Origin: Gemmatimonas sp.
Lineage (GTDB): Bacteria > Gemmatimonadota > Gemmatimonadetes > Gemmatimonadales > Gemmatimonadaceae
Direction of reading: 5' to 3'
NCBI RefSeq assembly: GCF_021298855.1
Contig: NZ_JAJTHI010000005.1
Location: forward strand, 62,001 to 126,000
DNA length: 64,000 nucleotides
Of the stretch, positions 20,709 to 32,141 are shown piece after piece; positions within the stretch are counted from its first letter, which is position 1; each line of letters starts with the position of its first letter. Under the pieces are notes generated by a model, which did not search any database, had not been told where the DNA came from, and worked only from the letters and a program-made list of their open reading frames with translations. The translations under genes and the position numbers were made by a program.

Positions 20709-21256
20709 GCCACGGCCCTTCCGCCAGCGGGGGCGCCCTGGTGGCCGCCCCACCGCATGGCCACCATCATGACGAGCCGCACGACCCCGTGTTCGTGGGG
20801 GCGGCGCGCGCTGAACTCGACACCATTCTCTCCCGCTATCCCACCAGGCAGGCGGCGCTGCTTCCGGCACTGTGGATGCTGCAGGACGCGCGCGGCTGGG
20901 TGAGCGAGAAGGGGATCGAGGAGGTGGCGCAGGTCCTGTCACTCACACCGGCGTACATCAAGGGCGTGGTGAGCTTCTACACCATGTACCACCAGCACCC
21001 GGTGGGGCGACACTTCATTCAAGTGTGCACCACCACCCCGTGCAACGTCTGCGGGGCCGAGGATGTGGTGCGCAGCTTTCTCGAGCACACCGGCTGCGGT
21101 GATCTGGGCCTCACCAGTGCCGACGGCCGGTTCACCGTGATCGAAGTCGAGTGCCTCGGCGCCTGCGGCTTTGCCACGCCGGTGATGATCAACAACGCGT
21201 TCATCGAGTCGGTGACACCGGAGTCGGTGCCGCGGATTCTGTCGGAGCTGACGTAA
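20705..21256 (+). CDS. nuoE: NADH-quinone oxidoreductase subunit E
   Basis: 24-kDa subunit with the 2Fe-2S cluster N1a, 183 residues from the GTG at 20705, which overlaps the nuoD stop. The thioredoxin-like fold shows YPTRQAALLPALW, GVVSFYTMYH, and ligand cysteines in CTTTPCNVCG and ECLGACGFAT. The N-terminus is unusual: a His-rich stretch (HGHHHDEPHD near residues 18-27) that could bind metal. The stop overlaps the nuoF ATG. Confidence 0.94.
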   Translation: MSHGPSASGGALVAAPPHGHHHDEPHDPVFVGAARAELDTILSRYPTRQAALLPALWMLQDARGWVSEKGIEEVAQVLSLTPAYIKGVVSFYTMYHQHPVGRHFIQVCTTTPCNVCGAEDVVRSFLEHTGCGDLGLTSADGRFTVIEVECLGACGFATPVMINNAFIESVTPESVPRILSELT

Positions 21257-22584
21257 TGGGGTACCCGCATCCTTCGCACCCGCGCGAGACGCCGGTGCTT
21301 ACACAGTACTTTGGCGACGCCGAGGCGCGCACGCTGGCCGGATGGCGCGCCCGCGGGGGCTACGAGGCGCTGCAGAAGGCCGTCACGATGGATCCGCAGG
21401 AGATCCAGGGCATCGTGAAGGACTCGGGGCTGCGTGGCCGCGGTGGCGCGGGCTTTCCCACGGGCATGAAGTGGTCGTTCATGAAGCCCGACGGGAAGAT
21501 CCACTATCTCTGCTGCAACGCCGACGAGTCGGAGCCGGGCACGTTCAAGGATCGCGAGATCATGCGCTGGACTCCGCATGGTCTGGTGGAAGGCGTGGCG
21601 CTTGGCGCGTACACCATCTACGCCGAGACCGCCTACATCTACATCCGCGGCGAGTTCACCGAGCCGTACGCCCGGGTGACGCAGGCGGTGGCCGAGGCGT
21701 ACGCGGCGGGCATTCTCGGGGCCAATGCCATGGGGTCGGGGAAGCGCATCGACGTGCACGTGCACCGCGGTGCGGGCGCCTACATCTGCGGTGAAGAAAC
21801 CGCCCTGATGAACTCGCTGGAAGGACGGCGTGGGAATCCGCGCATCAAGCCACCGTTTCCGGCCGTGGCGGGGCTGTTCGGGAAGCCCACCACGATCAAC
21901 AACGTGGAGACGCTCACCGCGGTCCCGTACATCGTGAAGCACGGAGCCGAGTGGTACAAGCAGTTCGGCCGTCCGGACAACCCCAAGAGCATCGGCACCA
22001 AGCTGTTCTCGGTCTGCGGCAACATCACGCGTCCGGGCAATTACGAGGTCGCACTGGGCTTTCCCTTCGGCGAGTTCCTCAACGACCTGTGCGGGGGTCC
22101 GCTTCCCGGCCGGGAGATCAAGGCGGTCATTCCCGGCGGATCGTCGGTGCCCATTCTCACGCGAGAGGAAGCGGAAGGCGCCATCATGGATTACGAGGGC
22201 ATGGTCGCCGCCGGGACCATGCTGGGGTCCGGTGGGGTCATTGTCTTCGATGATCGGCAGTGCATGGTGCGACAGATCGCGCGCCTCACGCGGTTCTATG
22301 CCCACGAGAGCTGCGCCCAGTGCTCGCAGTGCCGGGAAGGCACGGCGTGGATTACGCGCATCATGGAGCGCATCCGCGACGGGCAGGGAACGAGCGAAGA
22401 TCTCGACACGCTGCTTTCGATCGCCGACAACATGAGCGGGAAGACGATCTGCGTGCTGAGCGATTCGTGCGCCACGCCGGTGGTGTCGGGGCTCAAGAAG
22501 TTCCGTCACGAGTTCGAGGCCAAGATCGCGGCGAACCCGTCGAGGGTCACCGTACCCGGGGCGCTCCGCGCCTCGGCCGCGTGA
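21256..22584 (+). CDS. nuoF: NADH-quinone oxidoreductase subunit F
   Basis: 51-kDa subunit with the NADH site, FMN and 4Fe-4S cluster N3, 442 residues. The NADH/FMN loops GLRGRGGAGFPTGMKW and CNADESEPGTFKDRE, the YIRGEF and GAYICGEETALMNSLEG segments and the cluster motif ESCAQCSQCREGTAW are intact. The ATG at 21256 shares its A with the nuoE stop. nuoG follows after 7 bp, one of the few non-overlapping junctions in the operon. Confidence 0.97.
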   Translation: MGYPHPSHPRETPVLTQYFGDAEARTLAGWRARGGYEALQKAVTMDPQEIQGIVKDSGLRGRGGAGFPTGMKWSFMKPDGKIHYLCCNADESEPGTFKDREIMRWTPHGLVEGVALGAYTIYAETAYIYIRGEFTEPYARVTQAVAEAYAAGILGANAMGSGKRIDVHVHRGAGAYICGEETALMNSLEGRRGNPRIKPPFPAVAGLFGKPTTINNVETLTAVPYIVKHGAEWYKQFGRPDNPKSIGTKLFSVCGNITRPGNYEVALGFPFGEFLNDLCGGPLPGREIKAVIPGGSSVPILTREEAEGAIMDYEGMVAAGTMLGSGGVIVFDDRQCMVRQIARLTRFYAHESCAQCSQCREGTAWITRIMERIRDGQGTSEDLDTLLSIADNMSGKTICVLSDSCATPVVSGLKKFRHEFEAKIAANPSRVTVPGALRASAA

Positions 22585-22591
22585 GGGCATC

Positions 22592-24175
22592 ATGGCTGAT
22601 GTGAAGATGGTGAATCTCACGATCGAAGGGCGGCCGGTCACGGTACCCGACGGGATGTCCATCCTGGAGGCGGCGAAGACGGCGGGCGTGCTCATTCCGC
22701 ACTACTGCTACCATCCCGGCCTGCCGGTGGCGGGCGTGTGCCGCATGTGCCTCGTGGAGGTGGAGAAGTTCCCCAAGCTGGCACCGGCGTGCGCCACCAC
22801 GGTCATGGAAGGGCAGGTGGTGCACGTGCACTCGCCCAAGGCGCTGGAAGCGCGCAAAGGCGTGCTCGAGTTCCTGCTCATCAATCACCCGCTCGATTGT
22901 CCCATCTGCGACCAGGCGGGCGAGTGCGAGTTGCAGGACTACACCTTTGCCGAAGGGCGTGCGGACTCGCGATATCGCGAGCCCAAGCGCTTCAATCCCG
23001 TCGAGGACTTCGGCGGCGACGTGCTGTACGTGGCCAATCGGTGCATCCTGTGCACGCGCTGTGTGCGCTTCATGGACGATGTCGCGCATGAACCGGTGCT
23101 GAATGTGTCCGAGCGCGGCGACCGCGCGTTCATCGGCAAGGCCGACGGGCACGATCTCACCAACGTGTGGGCGGGAAATGTGGTCGACCTGTGCCCGGTG
23201 GGCGCCCTGCTCAGCAAGGATTTCCTCAACAAGGCGCGCGCCTGGGAGCTTGATCGCGCGGCAACCGTCTGCACCGGGTGCAGCCAGGGCTGCAACGCCG
23301 TGGCCGAGACGCGTGACAACGTGCCGGTCCGTCTGCGGCCGCGCCCCAACGACGCCGTGAATCAGTACTACATGTGCGAGGTGGGCCGGCAGACGTACCG
23401 TGAGTTCGGGCGTCGCGACCGCGCCGATCAGCCACTGCTGCGCACGGCGGGTTCCCTCACCGTGGTGGAATGGGACGAGGCCATCGCCGCGACCGTACGT
23501 GCGCTCGCGGGACGTCGCGTCGTCGTCGTCGCCTCCCCCAATACGTCCAACGAGGCCCTGTTCCTGCTTGACCGACTGGTGGCCGGGCAGGACCATGACA
23601 AGCGCTTCCGGGTGGAGAAGGGGATCGCGGTCCCGCTGCCTGGCGCCACCGATCTCGCCCTGCGTGAAGAGCGCGCCGCCAACGCCACCGGGGCGCGCCT
23701 CCTGGGGTTCGCGGAACGCGACGCGCTGCTCGCCGACGTACAGGCCGATGACGCGCTGCTGATTCTTGGTGATGATCTCACCGGCGTGGACGGCGCGGCG
23801 CTTCCCGCCGCCGGCCCCATCGTGTATCTCGGCACCACCGTACCCGCGGTGATCGCGCAACGCGCCACGGTGGTCCTGCCGATTGCCAATACGCTGGAAG
23901 AGGAAGGCACCTTGACCAACTTGCGGGGGCGCGTGCAGCGGTATCTGCAGGCGCGATCGGCGCCGGGGGTGGCGCGTCCCGCCTGGTACGTGCTTGCCGA
24001 CCTGGTGGCCGCCGTGGGCGGCGCCGGCGCGTTCTTCCAGCCGGGCGAGGTGTTCGCGGCACTGGCGGCATCGCTTCCGGCCTTTGCGGGGCTCGACTAC
24101 GACGCACTCGGCCTGCGCGGACTGCCGGTGTCCCACGAGCAGACCGCCGGCGCGAGCGCTGAGGTGTCCGCATGA
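22592..24175 (+). CDS. nuoG: NADH-quinone oxidoreductase subunit G (short form)
   Basis: Peripheral-arm iron-sulfur subunit. Visible cluster motifs in order: 2Fe-2S (CYHPGLPVAGVCRMC plus a later Cys), His-Cys cluster (HPLDCPICDQAGEC), 4Fe-4S (CILCTRC with VDLCPVGAL) and a fourth set CTGCSQGC followed 27 residues later by a Cys in YYMCEVG. That last spacing, C-x2-C-x3-C-x27-C, is the N7 pattern of some bacterial NuoG. At 527 residues it is much shorter than the 680-910 usual, so the molybdopterin-oxidoreductase-like domain after residue 290 is reduced. ATGA overlap with nuoH. Confidence 0.93.
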   Translation: MADVKMVNLTIEGRPVTVPDGMSILEAAKTAGVLIPHYCYHPGLPVAGVCRMCLVEVEKFPKLAPACATTVMEGQVVHVHSPKALEARKGVLEFLLINHPLDCPICDQAGECELQDYTFAEGRADSRYREPKRFNPVEDFGGDVLYVANRCILCTRCVRFMDDVAHEPVLNVSERGDRAFIGKADGHDLTNVWAGNVVDLCPVGALLSKDFLNKARAWELDRAATVCTGCSQGCNAVAETRDNVPVRLRPRPNDAVNQYYMCEVGRQTYREFGRRDRADQPLLRTAGSLTVVEWDEAIAATVRALAGRRVVVVASPNTSNEALFLLDRLVAGQDHDKRFRVEKGIAVPLPGATDLALREERAANATGARLLGFAERDALLADVQADDALLILGDDLTGVDGAALPAAGPIVYLGTTVPAVIAQRATVVLPIANTLEEEGTLTNLRGRVQRYLQARSAPGVARPAWYVLADLVAAVGGAGAFFQPGEVFAALAASLPAFAGLDYDALGLRGLPVSHEQTAGASAEVSA

Positions 24176-25563
24176 GCGGAACGAGCGTGCTGGCGGCCCT
24201 CGATCTCGCCGCGCTGTTCCCACGTGCCAATCCGCAGGTGGCACCGGAGGCGATCGGAACCTTCGTCGCGGCCAGCGTGGTCAAGATCCTGTTGTTCTTC
24301 GGAGTGTACCTCGTCACCGTGGCGCTCCTCACGCTCCTGGAGCGCAAGCTGGCGGCGTGGTTTCAGGATCGCCGCGGCCCCAACCGGGCCGGCCCTGGTG
24401 GCATCCTGCAGCCGGTGGCGGACGGCATCAAGAACTTCATGAAGGAAGAGACGAACCCGGCGTTTGCCGACCGGTGGCTCTTCATCATTGCGCCGGCACT
24501 CGCCTTCATCCCGGCCATGATGACGTGGGCCGTGCTGCCCTTCGCGGCACCGCTGCCCACGCCATGGGGGCTGGTCGACATGGCCATTGCGCCGCTCCCC
24601 GTGGGCTTCCTCTTCACGCTGGCCATCTCGTCGCTCGGCGTGTACGGCATCGTGCTCGCCGGCTGGTCGTCGAACAACAAGTACGCGTTGCTTGGGGGGT
24701 TGCGCTCGAGCGCCCAGATGGTGTCGTACGAAATCGCCATGGGGATGTCCACCATCCCGGTACTGTTGCTGGCCGGCAATGTGTCACTCGGCGCCATCGT
24801 GCAGCAGCAGTCGAATATGGGGTGGAATGTCCTGTCGCTCACGATCGCCTGGTTCACCTTTCTGGTGGCGGCCTTCGCCGAGACCAATCGGTTGCCATTC
24901 GACCTTCCAGAAGCGGAGTCGGAACTGGTGGCCGGGTACCACACCGAGTACAGTGGCATGAAGTTCTCCATGTTCTTCATTGCCGAGTACGCCAACATGC
25001 TCACGGTGAGTGGGCTCACGGCGGTGCTGTTCTTCGGTGGCTGGGATATCCCGTTCACGCAATGGGACAACAGCGGGCCGTACTCCGTGGTGAAGACGCT
25101 CGCCACGCTGGCCATGATGCTCGCCAAGGTGGGCTTCTTCATCTTCGTGTTCATGTGGGTGCGCTGGACACTGCCGCGCTTCCGCTATGACCAGCTGATG
25201 AGTCTTGGCTGGAGCGTCATGCTGCCGCTGGCGCTGGCGTACATCGTCATCATCGCTTCGGCCACGCTGGCGCTGGATATGGTCGGGGTGAACCGCGGTC
25301 CGCTCTTCTCGCTGGCCCTGCTGGCGCTGAATGCCGTCCTGATCGCCGTGCTGCTGGCATGGCTCGATCGCGGAAAGCTCATCAGTCCCGCCAGCGCCCG
25401 GGTTGGCCCCACCGATCTCGAACGTCTGCGTGCACGCGGACTCGATCTGTCGCGCCGCCAGCTGGCCGCCCAGCGTGGCGCCGACAGCAGTACCAACGAT
25501 GCCGTCCCGGCGCTCGCGGCGAGTGCCGCCCCGGGCATCCTTGCCGAGGGAGGACAACACTGA
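24172..25563 (+). CDS. nuoH: NADH-quinone oxidoreductase subunit H
   Basis: Membrane subunit linking the quinone pocket to the proton-pumping arm, 463 residues with about eight hydrophobic helices. Family blocks include LLERKLAAWFQDRRGPNRAGP, the loop LRSSAQMVSYEIAMG, FAETNRLPFDLPEAESELVAGYHTEYSG and WVRWTLPRFRYDQLM. A polar C-terminal tail of about 60 residues (after LDRGKLISPAS) is longer than in many homologues. The stop overlaps the nuoI ATG. Confidence 0.96.
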   Translation: MSGTSVLAALDLAALFPRANPQVAPEAIGTFVAASVVKILLFFGVYLVTVALLTLLERKLAAWFQDRRGPNRAGPGGILQPVADGIKNFMKEETNPAFADRWLFIIAPALAFIPAMMTWAVLPFAAPLPTPWGLVDMAIAPLPVGFLFTLAISSLGVYGIVLAGWSSNNKYALLGGLRSSAQMVSYEIAMGMSTIPVLLLAGNVSLGAIVQQQSNMGWNVLSLTIAWFTFLVAAFAETNRLPFDLPEAESELVAGYHTEYSGMKFSMFFIAEYANMLTVSGLTAVLFFGGWDIPFTQWDNSGPYSVVKTLATLAMMLAKVGFFIFVFMWVRWTLPRFRYDQLMSLGWSVMLPLALAYIVIIASATLALDMVGVNRGPLFSLALLALNAVLIAVLLAWLDRGKLISPASARVGPTDLERLRARGLDLSRRQLAAQRGADSSTNDAVPALAASAAPGILAEGGQH

Positions 25564-26060
25564 TGGCCATCGGTGTGAAGGTCATGAATCGGCCGCTTGA
25601 GCAGGTGAGCTACGTGCGCGCCACGCTCAAGGGCATGGCGACGACGCTGAAGCACCTCGTCGATCCGCACAAGGTCACGATGGAGTACCCCGAGACCAAG
25701 TGGGATCTCTCCCCTCGGTGGCGGGGAACGCACCGCATGCTCACCACCGAGGATGGGAAGGCCAAGTGCGTGGCGTGCGGTCTTTGCCCGACGGTTTGCC
25801 CGGCCAACTGCATCAAGCTCACCCCGGGGGAGGACGAGCAGGGCAACCGCTACCCGCTCGTGTTCGAAATCGACGAGTTCCGGTGCATTTTCTGCGGTTA
25901 CTGTCAGGAAGTGTGCCCGGAGGAGGCGATCCACCTGGGCCGCCATTACGAGAACGCCGAGTACGACCGCGCCGCGTTCGTGTACGATCTGGAACGGCTC
26001 ATGGCGCAGACGCACCCCGTGAGCGAGCTCTGGGACCCTGCCGACCCGAAGGGCGAATGA
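25563..26060 (+). CDS. nuoI: NADH-quinone oxidoreductase subunit I
   Basis: 23-kDa ferredoxin-like subunit with clusters N6a and N6b, 165 residues. Two classic motifs are visible, CVACGLCPTVCP and CIFCGYCQEVCP. It passes electrons towards NuoB. The ATG at 25563 overlaps the nuoH stop and its own stop overlaps the nuoJ ATG. Confidence 0.96.
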   Translation: MAIGVKVMNRPLEQVSYVRATLKGMATTLKHLVDPHKVTMEYPETKWDLSPRWRGTHRMLTTEDGKAKCVACGLCPTVCPANCIKLTPGEDEQGNRYPLVFEIDEFRCIFCGYCQEVCPEEAIHLGRHYENAEYDRAAFVYDLERLMAQTHPVSELWDPADPKGE

Positions 26061-26563
26061 CCGGGTTCTTCGAGTTCCAGTTCTATCTCTTCGCGCTGCT
26101 GGCCATCGTGTCGGCGCTGCTCTTCGTGACGCGCAAGAATGCGGTTCCGGCGGCGCTCTGGCTCGTGAATGTGATGTTCGCCCTCTCGGGACTGTACGTC
26201 ATGCTGGATGCGCCGTTCGTAGGCGCGATTCAGGTACTGGTGTATGCCGGGGCCATCATGGTGGTATTCGTCTTCGTGGTCATGCTCCTCAATCTCGGTC
26301 GGCATGAGATCTCCGACCTGCGCTCGCTGGGCGTTCGGCTGGGGGCCGGCTTCATGGGACTCGCCCTGCTGGCCAATCTGCTGGTGGCCCAGCGCCATCG
26401 ACTGCCGCGCGTCGCGCCGGCGCCGATGTCGGACAACGTGGTGGAACCGGTCGCCGCGGCGCTCTTCACCGACTACCTCGTGGCCTTCGAGCTGACGAGC
26501 ATCGTGCTGCTCGTGGCGGTGGTCGGCGCGGTGCTCCTGGCCAAGAAGCGAGCCTCGGCATGA
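26057..26563 (+). CDS. nuoJ: NADH-quinone oxidoreductase subunit J
   Basis: Membrane subunit of 168 residues with five predicted helices. The conserved helix 3 segment [23 protein letters not shown], the pi-bulge region of complex I, is present. ATGA overlaps with nuoI before and nuoK after. Confidence 0.94.
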   Translation: MTGFFEFQFYLFALLAIVSALLFVTRKNAVPAALWLVNVMFALSGLYVMLDAPFVGAIQVLVYAGAIMVVFVFVVMLLNLGRHEISDLRSLGVRLGAGFMGLALLANLLVAQRHRLPRVAPAPMSDNVVEPVAAALFTDYLVAFELTSIVLLVAVVGAVLLAKKRASA

Positions 26564-26849
26564 TCACCGAAGCGCTCATCGTATCCGCGATTCTCTTCGT
26601 GATCGGCGTGGTCGGCGTGCTGACCCGGCGCAACGCGATCATCCTGTTCATGTGCGCCGAGCTCATGCTCAATGCCGTGAACCTCAGCTTTGTGGCGTTC
26701 GCCAAGCTCCATAACATCACCGGGCAGGTGTTCGTCATCATGGTCATGTCCGTCGCTGCGGCGGAAGCCGCCATCGGGCTGGCCATCATCATTTCGATCT
26801 TCCGGCACTTCGGCACGGTGGACCTCTCGAAACTCCGGAGCCTCCGCGG

Positions 26850-26853
<4 letters not shown>
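26560..26853 (+). CDS. nuoK: NADH-quinone oxidoreductase subunit K
   Basis: Small membrane subunit of 97 residues with three helices, an Mrp-like antiporter relative. The conserved membrane glutamates lie in [12 protein letters not shown] and [16 protein letters not shown] overlap on both sides. Confidence 0.95.
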
Positions 26854-28877
<2,024 letters not shown>

Positions 28878-28878
28878 T

Positions 28879-30453
28879 ATGCGCGACGTGATTCTCTCCC
28901 TGAATGTCGATCGGTGGATCCTGCCGGCCATGTTGCTGTGGCCGCTCGTCGCCGCCCTGCTCGTGCGGCTTCTGGGCCGCGATGTTCATGCCGAAGCGAC
29001 CGGTACCGCCGCCCCATCCGGTGGCCCGGATGCGCGTGTGCTGACCCTGGCGGCCATGGTGGTGGAGGCGCTGCTCGCCCTTCTGCTCTGGCTGTCGTTC
29101 GACCCCGCGCAGCGGGGCTGGCAGGCCGGGGTAGAAATGCCCTGGCTGACGGACCTTGGCGCCATGATCAGCCTCGGCGTGGACGGGCTGTCATTGCCCA
29201 TGGTCGTGCTCACGGCGTGTGTGGTGCCGCTGGCGCTGCTGGGATCGTGGGACAATGTGCGCGTGCGGACGCCGGCGTTTGGCGCGTTGGCGCTCTTGCT
29301 GCTGTGCGGCCTGATTGGCGTGTTCATCACGCGCGATCTGCTGCTCTTCTATCTGGCCTGGGAGCTGATGCTCATCCCCACCTATCTGCTGGTCGGGGTG
29401 TGGGGACGCGAGGGGACCTCGCGGGCCAGCGTGCGCTACGTGCTCTTCACGTTGGTCGGCTCGCTGCTCATGCTGGTCGCCATCATTGCGCTGTGGAATC
29501 TGGGTGGCGGTACCACGCTCGACATCGATGCCCTGCGCGCCGTGGCGCTATCGCCGCGCGCGCAGCTGTTCCTCTTTGCCGCCTTCTTTTCGGCGTTCGC
29601 CGTGAAGTCGGCGCTGGTCCCCTTCCATACGTGGCTTCCCGATGCGCAAAGCGCCGCCCCGACCTTCGCGGCCGTCACGCTCGGGCTCAAGGTGGGGGCG
29701 TACGGCATCCTGCGCTTCGCGATTCCGCTGTTTCCGGCAGCGGCTACGCACGACCTGGTGCGTGGCACGATTCTCGTGCTGTCCGTCATCGCCGTCGTGT
29801 ACGGCGCCCTGCTGGCCATGACGCAGCGCGACCTCAAGCGCGTGATCTCGTACAGCTCCATCAGTCATCTCGGTTTCATCATGTTGGGGAGCTTCGCCCT
29901 CACGCAGCAGAGCGTGCAGGGAGCGGTGATGAGCATCGTCGGCAGTGGCATCAGCACGAGCGCCCTGTTCCTGCTTGCCGGCATGCTCGAGGACCGCACC
30001 GGCACCACCGACCTGGCCGCGTTCGGCGGCATGGCGCGGGTGGTCCCCTGGTTCTCGGTCATGCTCACGCTGGTGATGCTGTCCACGGTCGCACTGCCGG
30101 GGACCAACGGGTTCGTGGGCGAGTTCCTCGTGCTGCTCGGCAGCTATGCCGAGTTCCCCGTGCTGGCCGTTGTCGCCACCACCGGCGTGATCTTCGCCGC
30201 GGCGTACGGGTTGCGTGCCCTCCAGTTACTGCTCTTTGGCGGGCTGGACGCCCCCCAACAGGCCCACGTTGCCGACCTGGGCCCGCGTGAGAAGTTCGTG
30301 ATGGGGGTCTTCGCGGTGGCGATCATCTACCTCGGCCTCATGCCCGGTGCGGTTCTGGGCCGGAGCGACCGCCCGTCCCGCGATCTGGTGGAAATCGTGC
30401 GCTTCGGCCCCAACGCGCCGGCGGCGCTGCCCCCCGTGTCCCTGAACCGATGA
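28879..30453 (+). CDS. nuoM: NADH-quinone oxidoreductase subunit M
   Basis: Antiporter-like proton-pumping subunit of 524 residues with about 14 helices. Core blocks include the LLLFYLAWELMLIPTYLLVGVWG segment, VKSALVPFHTWLPDAQSAAPT and LKRVISYSSISHLGFIMLG. The ATG at 28879 follows nuoL by 1 bp. Its stop overlaps the nuoN ATG. Confidence 0.96.
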   Translation: MRDVILSLNVDRWILPAMLLWPLVAALLVRLLGRDVHAEATGTAAPSGGPDARVLTLAAMVVEALLALLLWLSFDPAQRGWQAGVEMPWLTDLGAMISLGVDGLSLPMVVLTACVVPLALLGSWDNVRVRTPAFGALALLLLCGLIGVFITRDLLLFYLAWELMLIPTYLLVGVWGREGTSRASVRYVLFTLVGSLLMLVAIIALWNLGGGTTLDIDALRAVALSPRAQLFLFAAFFSAFAVKSALVPFHTWLPDAQSAAPTFAAVTLGLKVGAYGILRFAIPLFPAAATHDLVRGTILVLSVIAVVYGALLAMTQRDLKRVISYSSISHLGFIMLGSFALTQQSVQGAVMSIVGSGISTSALFLLAGMLEDRTGTTDLAAFGGMARVVPWFSVMLTLVMLSTVALPGTNGFVGEFLVLLGSYAEFPVLAVVATTGVIFAAAYGLRALQLLLFGGLDAPQQAHVADLGPREKFVMGVFAVAIIYLGLMPGAVLGRSDRPSRDLVEIVRFGPNAPAALPPVSLNR

Positions 30454-32066
30454 GTGAGTTCATGTCAGGCGGCGCGCTGCTGCGCGCCCTCGCCCCGGAA
30501 CTGCTGCTCACGAGCGGCGCACTCGCGATGCTGGTGGGGACCGTGTGGTCGCCACAGTCGCAACGCGCCGGGGCGGCCGAAGGAGCCGAGCGGACGTCCG
30601 CGATGTCACGGTTTGCGGTGGCGCTTTGCCTTCTGGTCGGCCTGGTGGTCGTGATTGCCTGGGGCGACGGTGCGACCGGCTCGGCCGATCAGCGATTGGC
30701 AGGGGACGGTTTCCGCTGGGCGATCGACCTGGTGATTCTGCTGGGCACGGGGATGGCGCTGGTGCTGATTGATGCCGAACAGCACCGCAGCGGTGCGTTC
30801 AGCCCGGAGGTGCCCGTGCTGATGCTGTTCGCGGCCGTGGGCATGATGATTCTTGCGGCTGCACGAGACCTCATGTTCGTGTTTCTGGGCGTCGAGCTGA
30901 TGTCGCTTGCCGTGTATGTCCTGGCCGGTGTCAACCGCCGGAGCGGACGTGGCGCCGAGTCGGCCGTGAAGTACTTCCTGCTGGGTGCCGTGAGCACGGG
31001 GTTCCTGCTGTACGGCATCGCACTCCTCTACGGTGCAACCGGCAGCACGCGACTCGTGGACATCGGGCAGTGGGTGTCCGCACATCCGCCCCTCTCCCCC
31101 TTGTTCACCATGGGGGCCGCCCTGCTGCTCGTGGGCCTCGCCTTCAAGGTGGCCGCGGCCCCGTTTCACTGGTGGACCCCCGATGTCTACGACGGCGCGC
31201 CGCTGCCGATCACGGCGTTCATGTCGGCGACGGTCAAGACCGCGGCATTTGCCGTCTTTGCCCGCATCATGGTCGAGGCGCTCGGGCGCGCCTCGGCCCA
31301 ATGGCACACCGGCCTGTGGTGGCTCGCCGTGGTGACGATGGTCGTGGGCAACGTGTTCGCGCTGTCGCAGCGCAATCTCGTGCGCATGCTTGCCTATTCG
31401 AGCATCGCGCATGCCGGCTATCTGCTCGTGACGCTGGTGGTCGGGGGAGCAGCCGCCACGACGGCGCTGGTGTTCTACATGGTGTCCTACACGCTGGCGA
31501 CGATGGGCACGTTCGGCGTGCTGATCGCGGTGAATGCCGGCCGTGATGTGGCGCCCACCCTCGACGACATCGCGGGCCTCTGGCTCGTGCGCCCCTGGTT
31601 GGCCAGCGCCATGGCGGTGTTTCTGTTGGCGTTTCTCGGCATGCCGCTGGTGGGCGGCATGGGGTTCTTTGCCAAGTGGTATGTGCTGCAGGCGGCGCTG
31701 CAGGCCAACGCACCACAGACCATTCTGGCGGTCGTGCTGGTGCTGACCAGCGCGGTCTCGGCGGCGTACTACCTCAACGCGGTGAGTGCCATGTTCATGC
31801 GTCCGCGCACCGAGGGACAGCCGGCTCCCGCGTTGCTCCCCATGGGCCAGTCGCTCGTGGCGATTGCCGCCGTGGTCCTGCTCGGGTTGGGCGTGTATCC
31901 GACGCCCATCGTCCGGATGGCCAAGCGTGCGCTCACCAGTCCCATCACTCGCAGCGCGCCAATCGAGCCGGCCCAGCGCGGGGCACGACTGCAGGCGGCC
32001 GTCCGGACGGTCCCGGCGGCAGACGCCGGTGTGGCACCGTCACGTCAGCCAACCACGACCCCATGA
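30450..32066 (+). CDS. nuoN: NADH-quinone oxidoreductase subunit N
   Basis: Third antiporter-like subunit, 538 residues, last gene of the nuo operon. Visible blocks are MFVFLGVELMSLAVYVLAGVNR, FKVAAAPFHWWTPDVYDGAPLPITAFMSATVKTAAF and RNLVRMLAYSSIAHAGYLLV. A polar C-terminal tail of about 45 residues follows the last helix. The 75 bp after it contain no clear terminator. Confidence 0.95.
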   Translation: MSEFMSGGALLRALAPELLLTSGALAMLVGTVWSPQSQRAGAAEGAERTSAMSRFAVALCLLVGLVVVIAWGDGATGSADQRLAGDGFRWAIDLVILLGTGMALVLIDAEQHRSGAFSPEVPVLMLFAAVGMMILAAARDLMFVFLGVELMSLAVYVLAGVNRRSGRGAESAVKYFLLGAVSTGFLLYGIALLYGATGSTRLVDIGQWVSAHPPLSPLFTMGAALLLVGLAFKVAAAPFHWWTPDVYDGAPLPITAFMSATVKTAAFAVFARIMVEALGRASAQWHTGLWWLAVVTMVVGNVFALSQRNLVRMLAYSSIAHAGYLLVTLVVGGAAATTALVFYMVSYTLATMGTFGVLIAVNAGRDVAPTLDDIAGLWLVRPWLASAMAVFLLAFLGMPLVGGMGFFAKWYVLQAALQANAPQTILAVVLVLTSAVSAAYYLNAVSAMFMRPRTEGQPAPALLPMGQSLVAIAAVVLLGLGVYPTPIVRMAKRALTSPITRSAPIEPAQRGARLQAAVRTVPAADAGVAPSRQPTTTP

Positions 32067-32141
32067 CCGGGCCGACCCCGCCGGCATTCGGCGTGTGATA
32101 GCTTTCCTCCTCTCCTTGGCGTCCCCTCCGCACGGTCTGGC

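Noticed and set aside
32099..32104. TAGCTT as a -10 box before the phosphohexomutase gene
   Set aside because: No TTG element lies 16-18 bp upstream; the region there is CCCCGC-rich.
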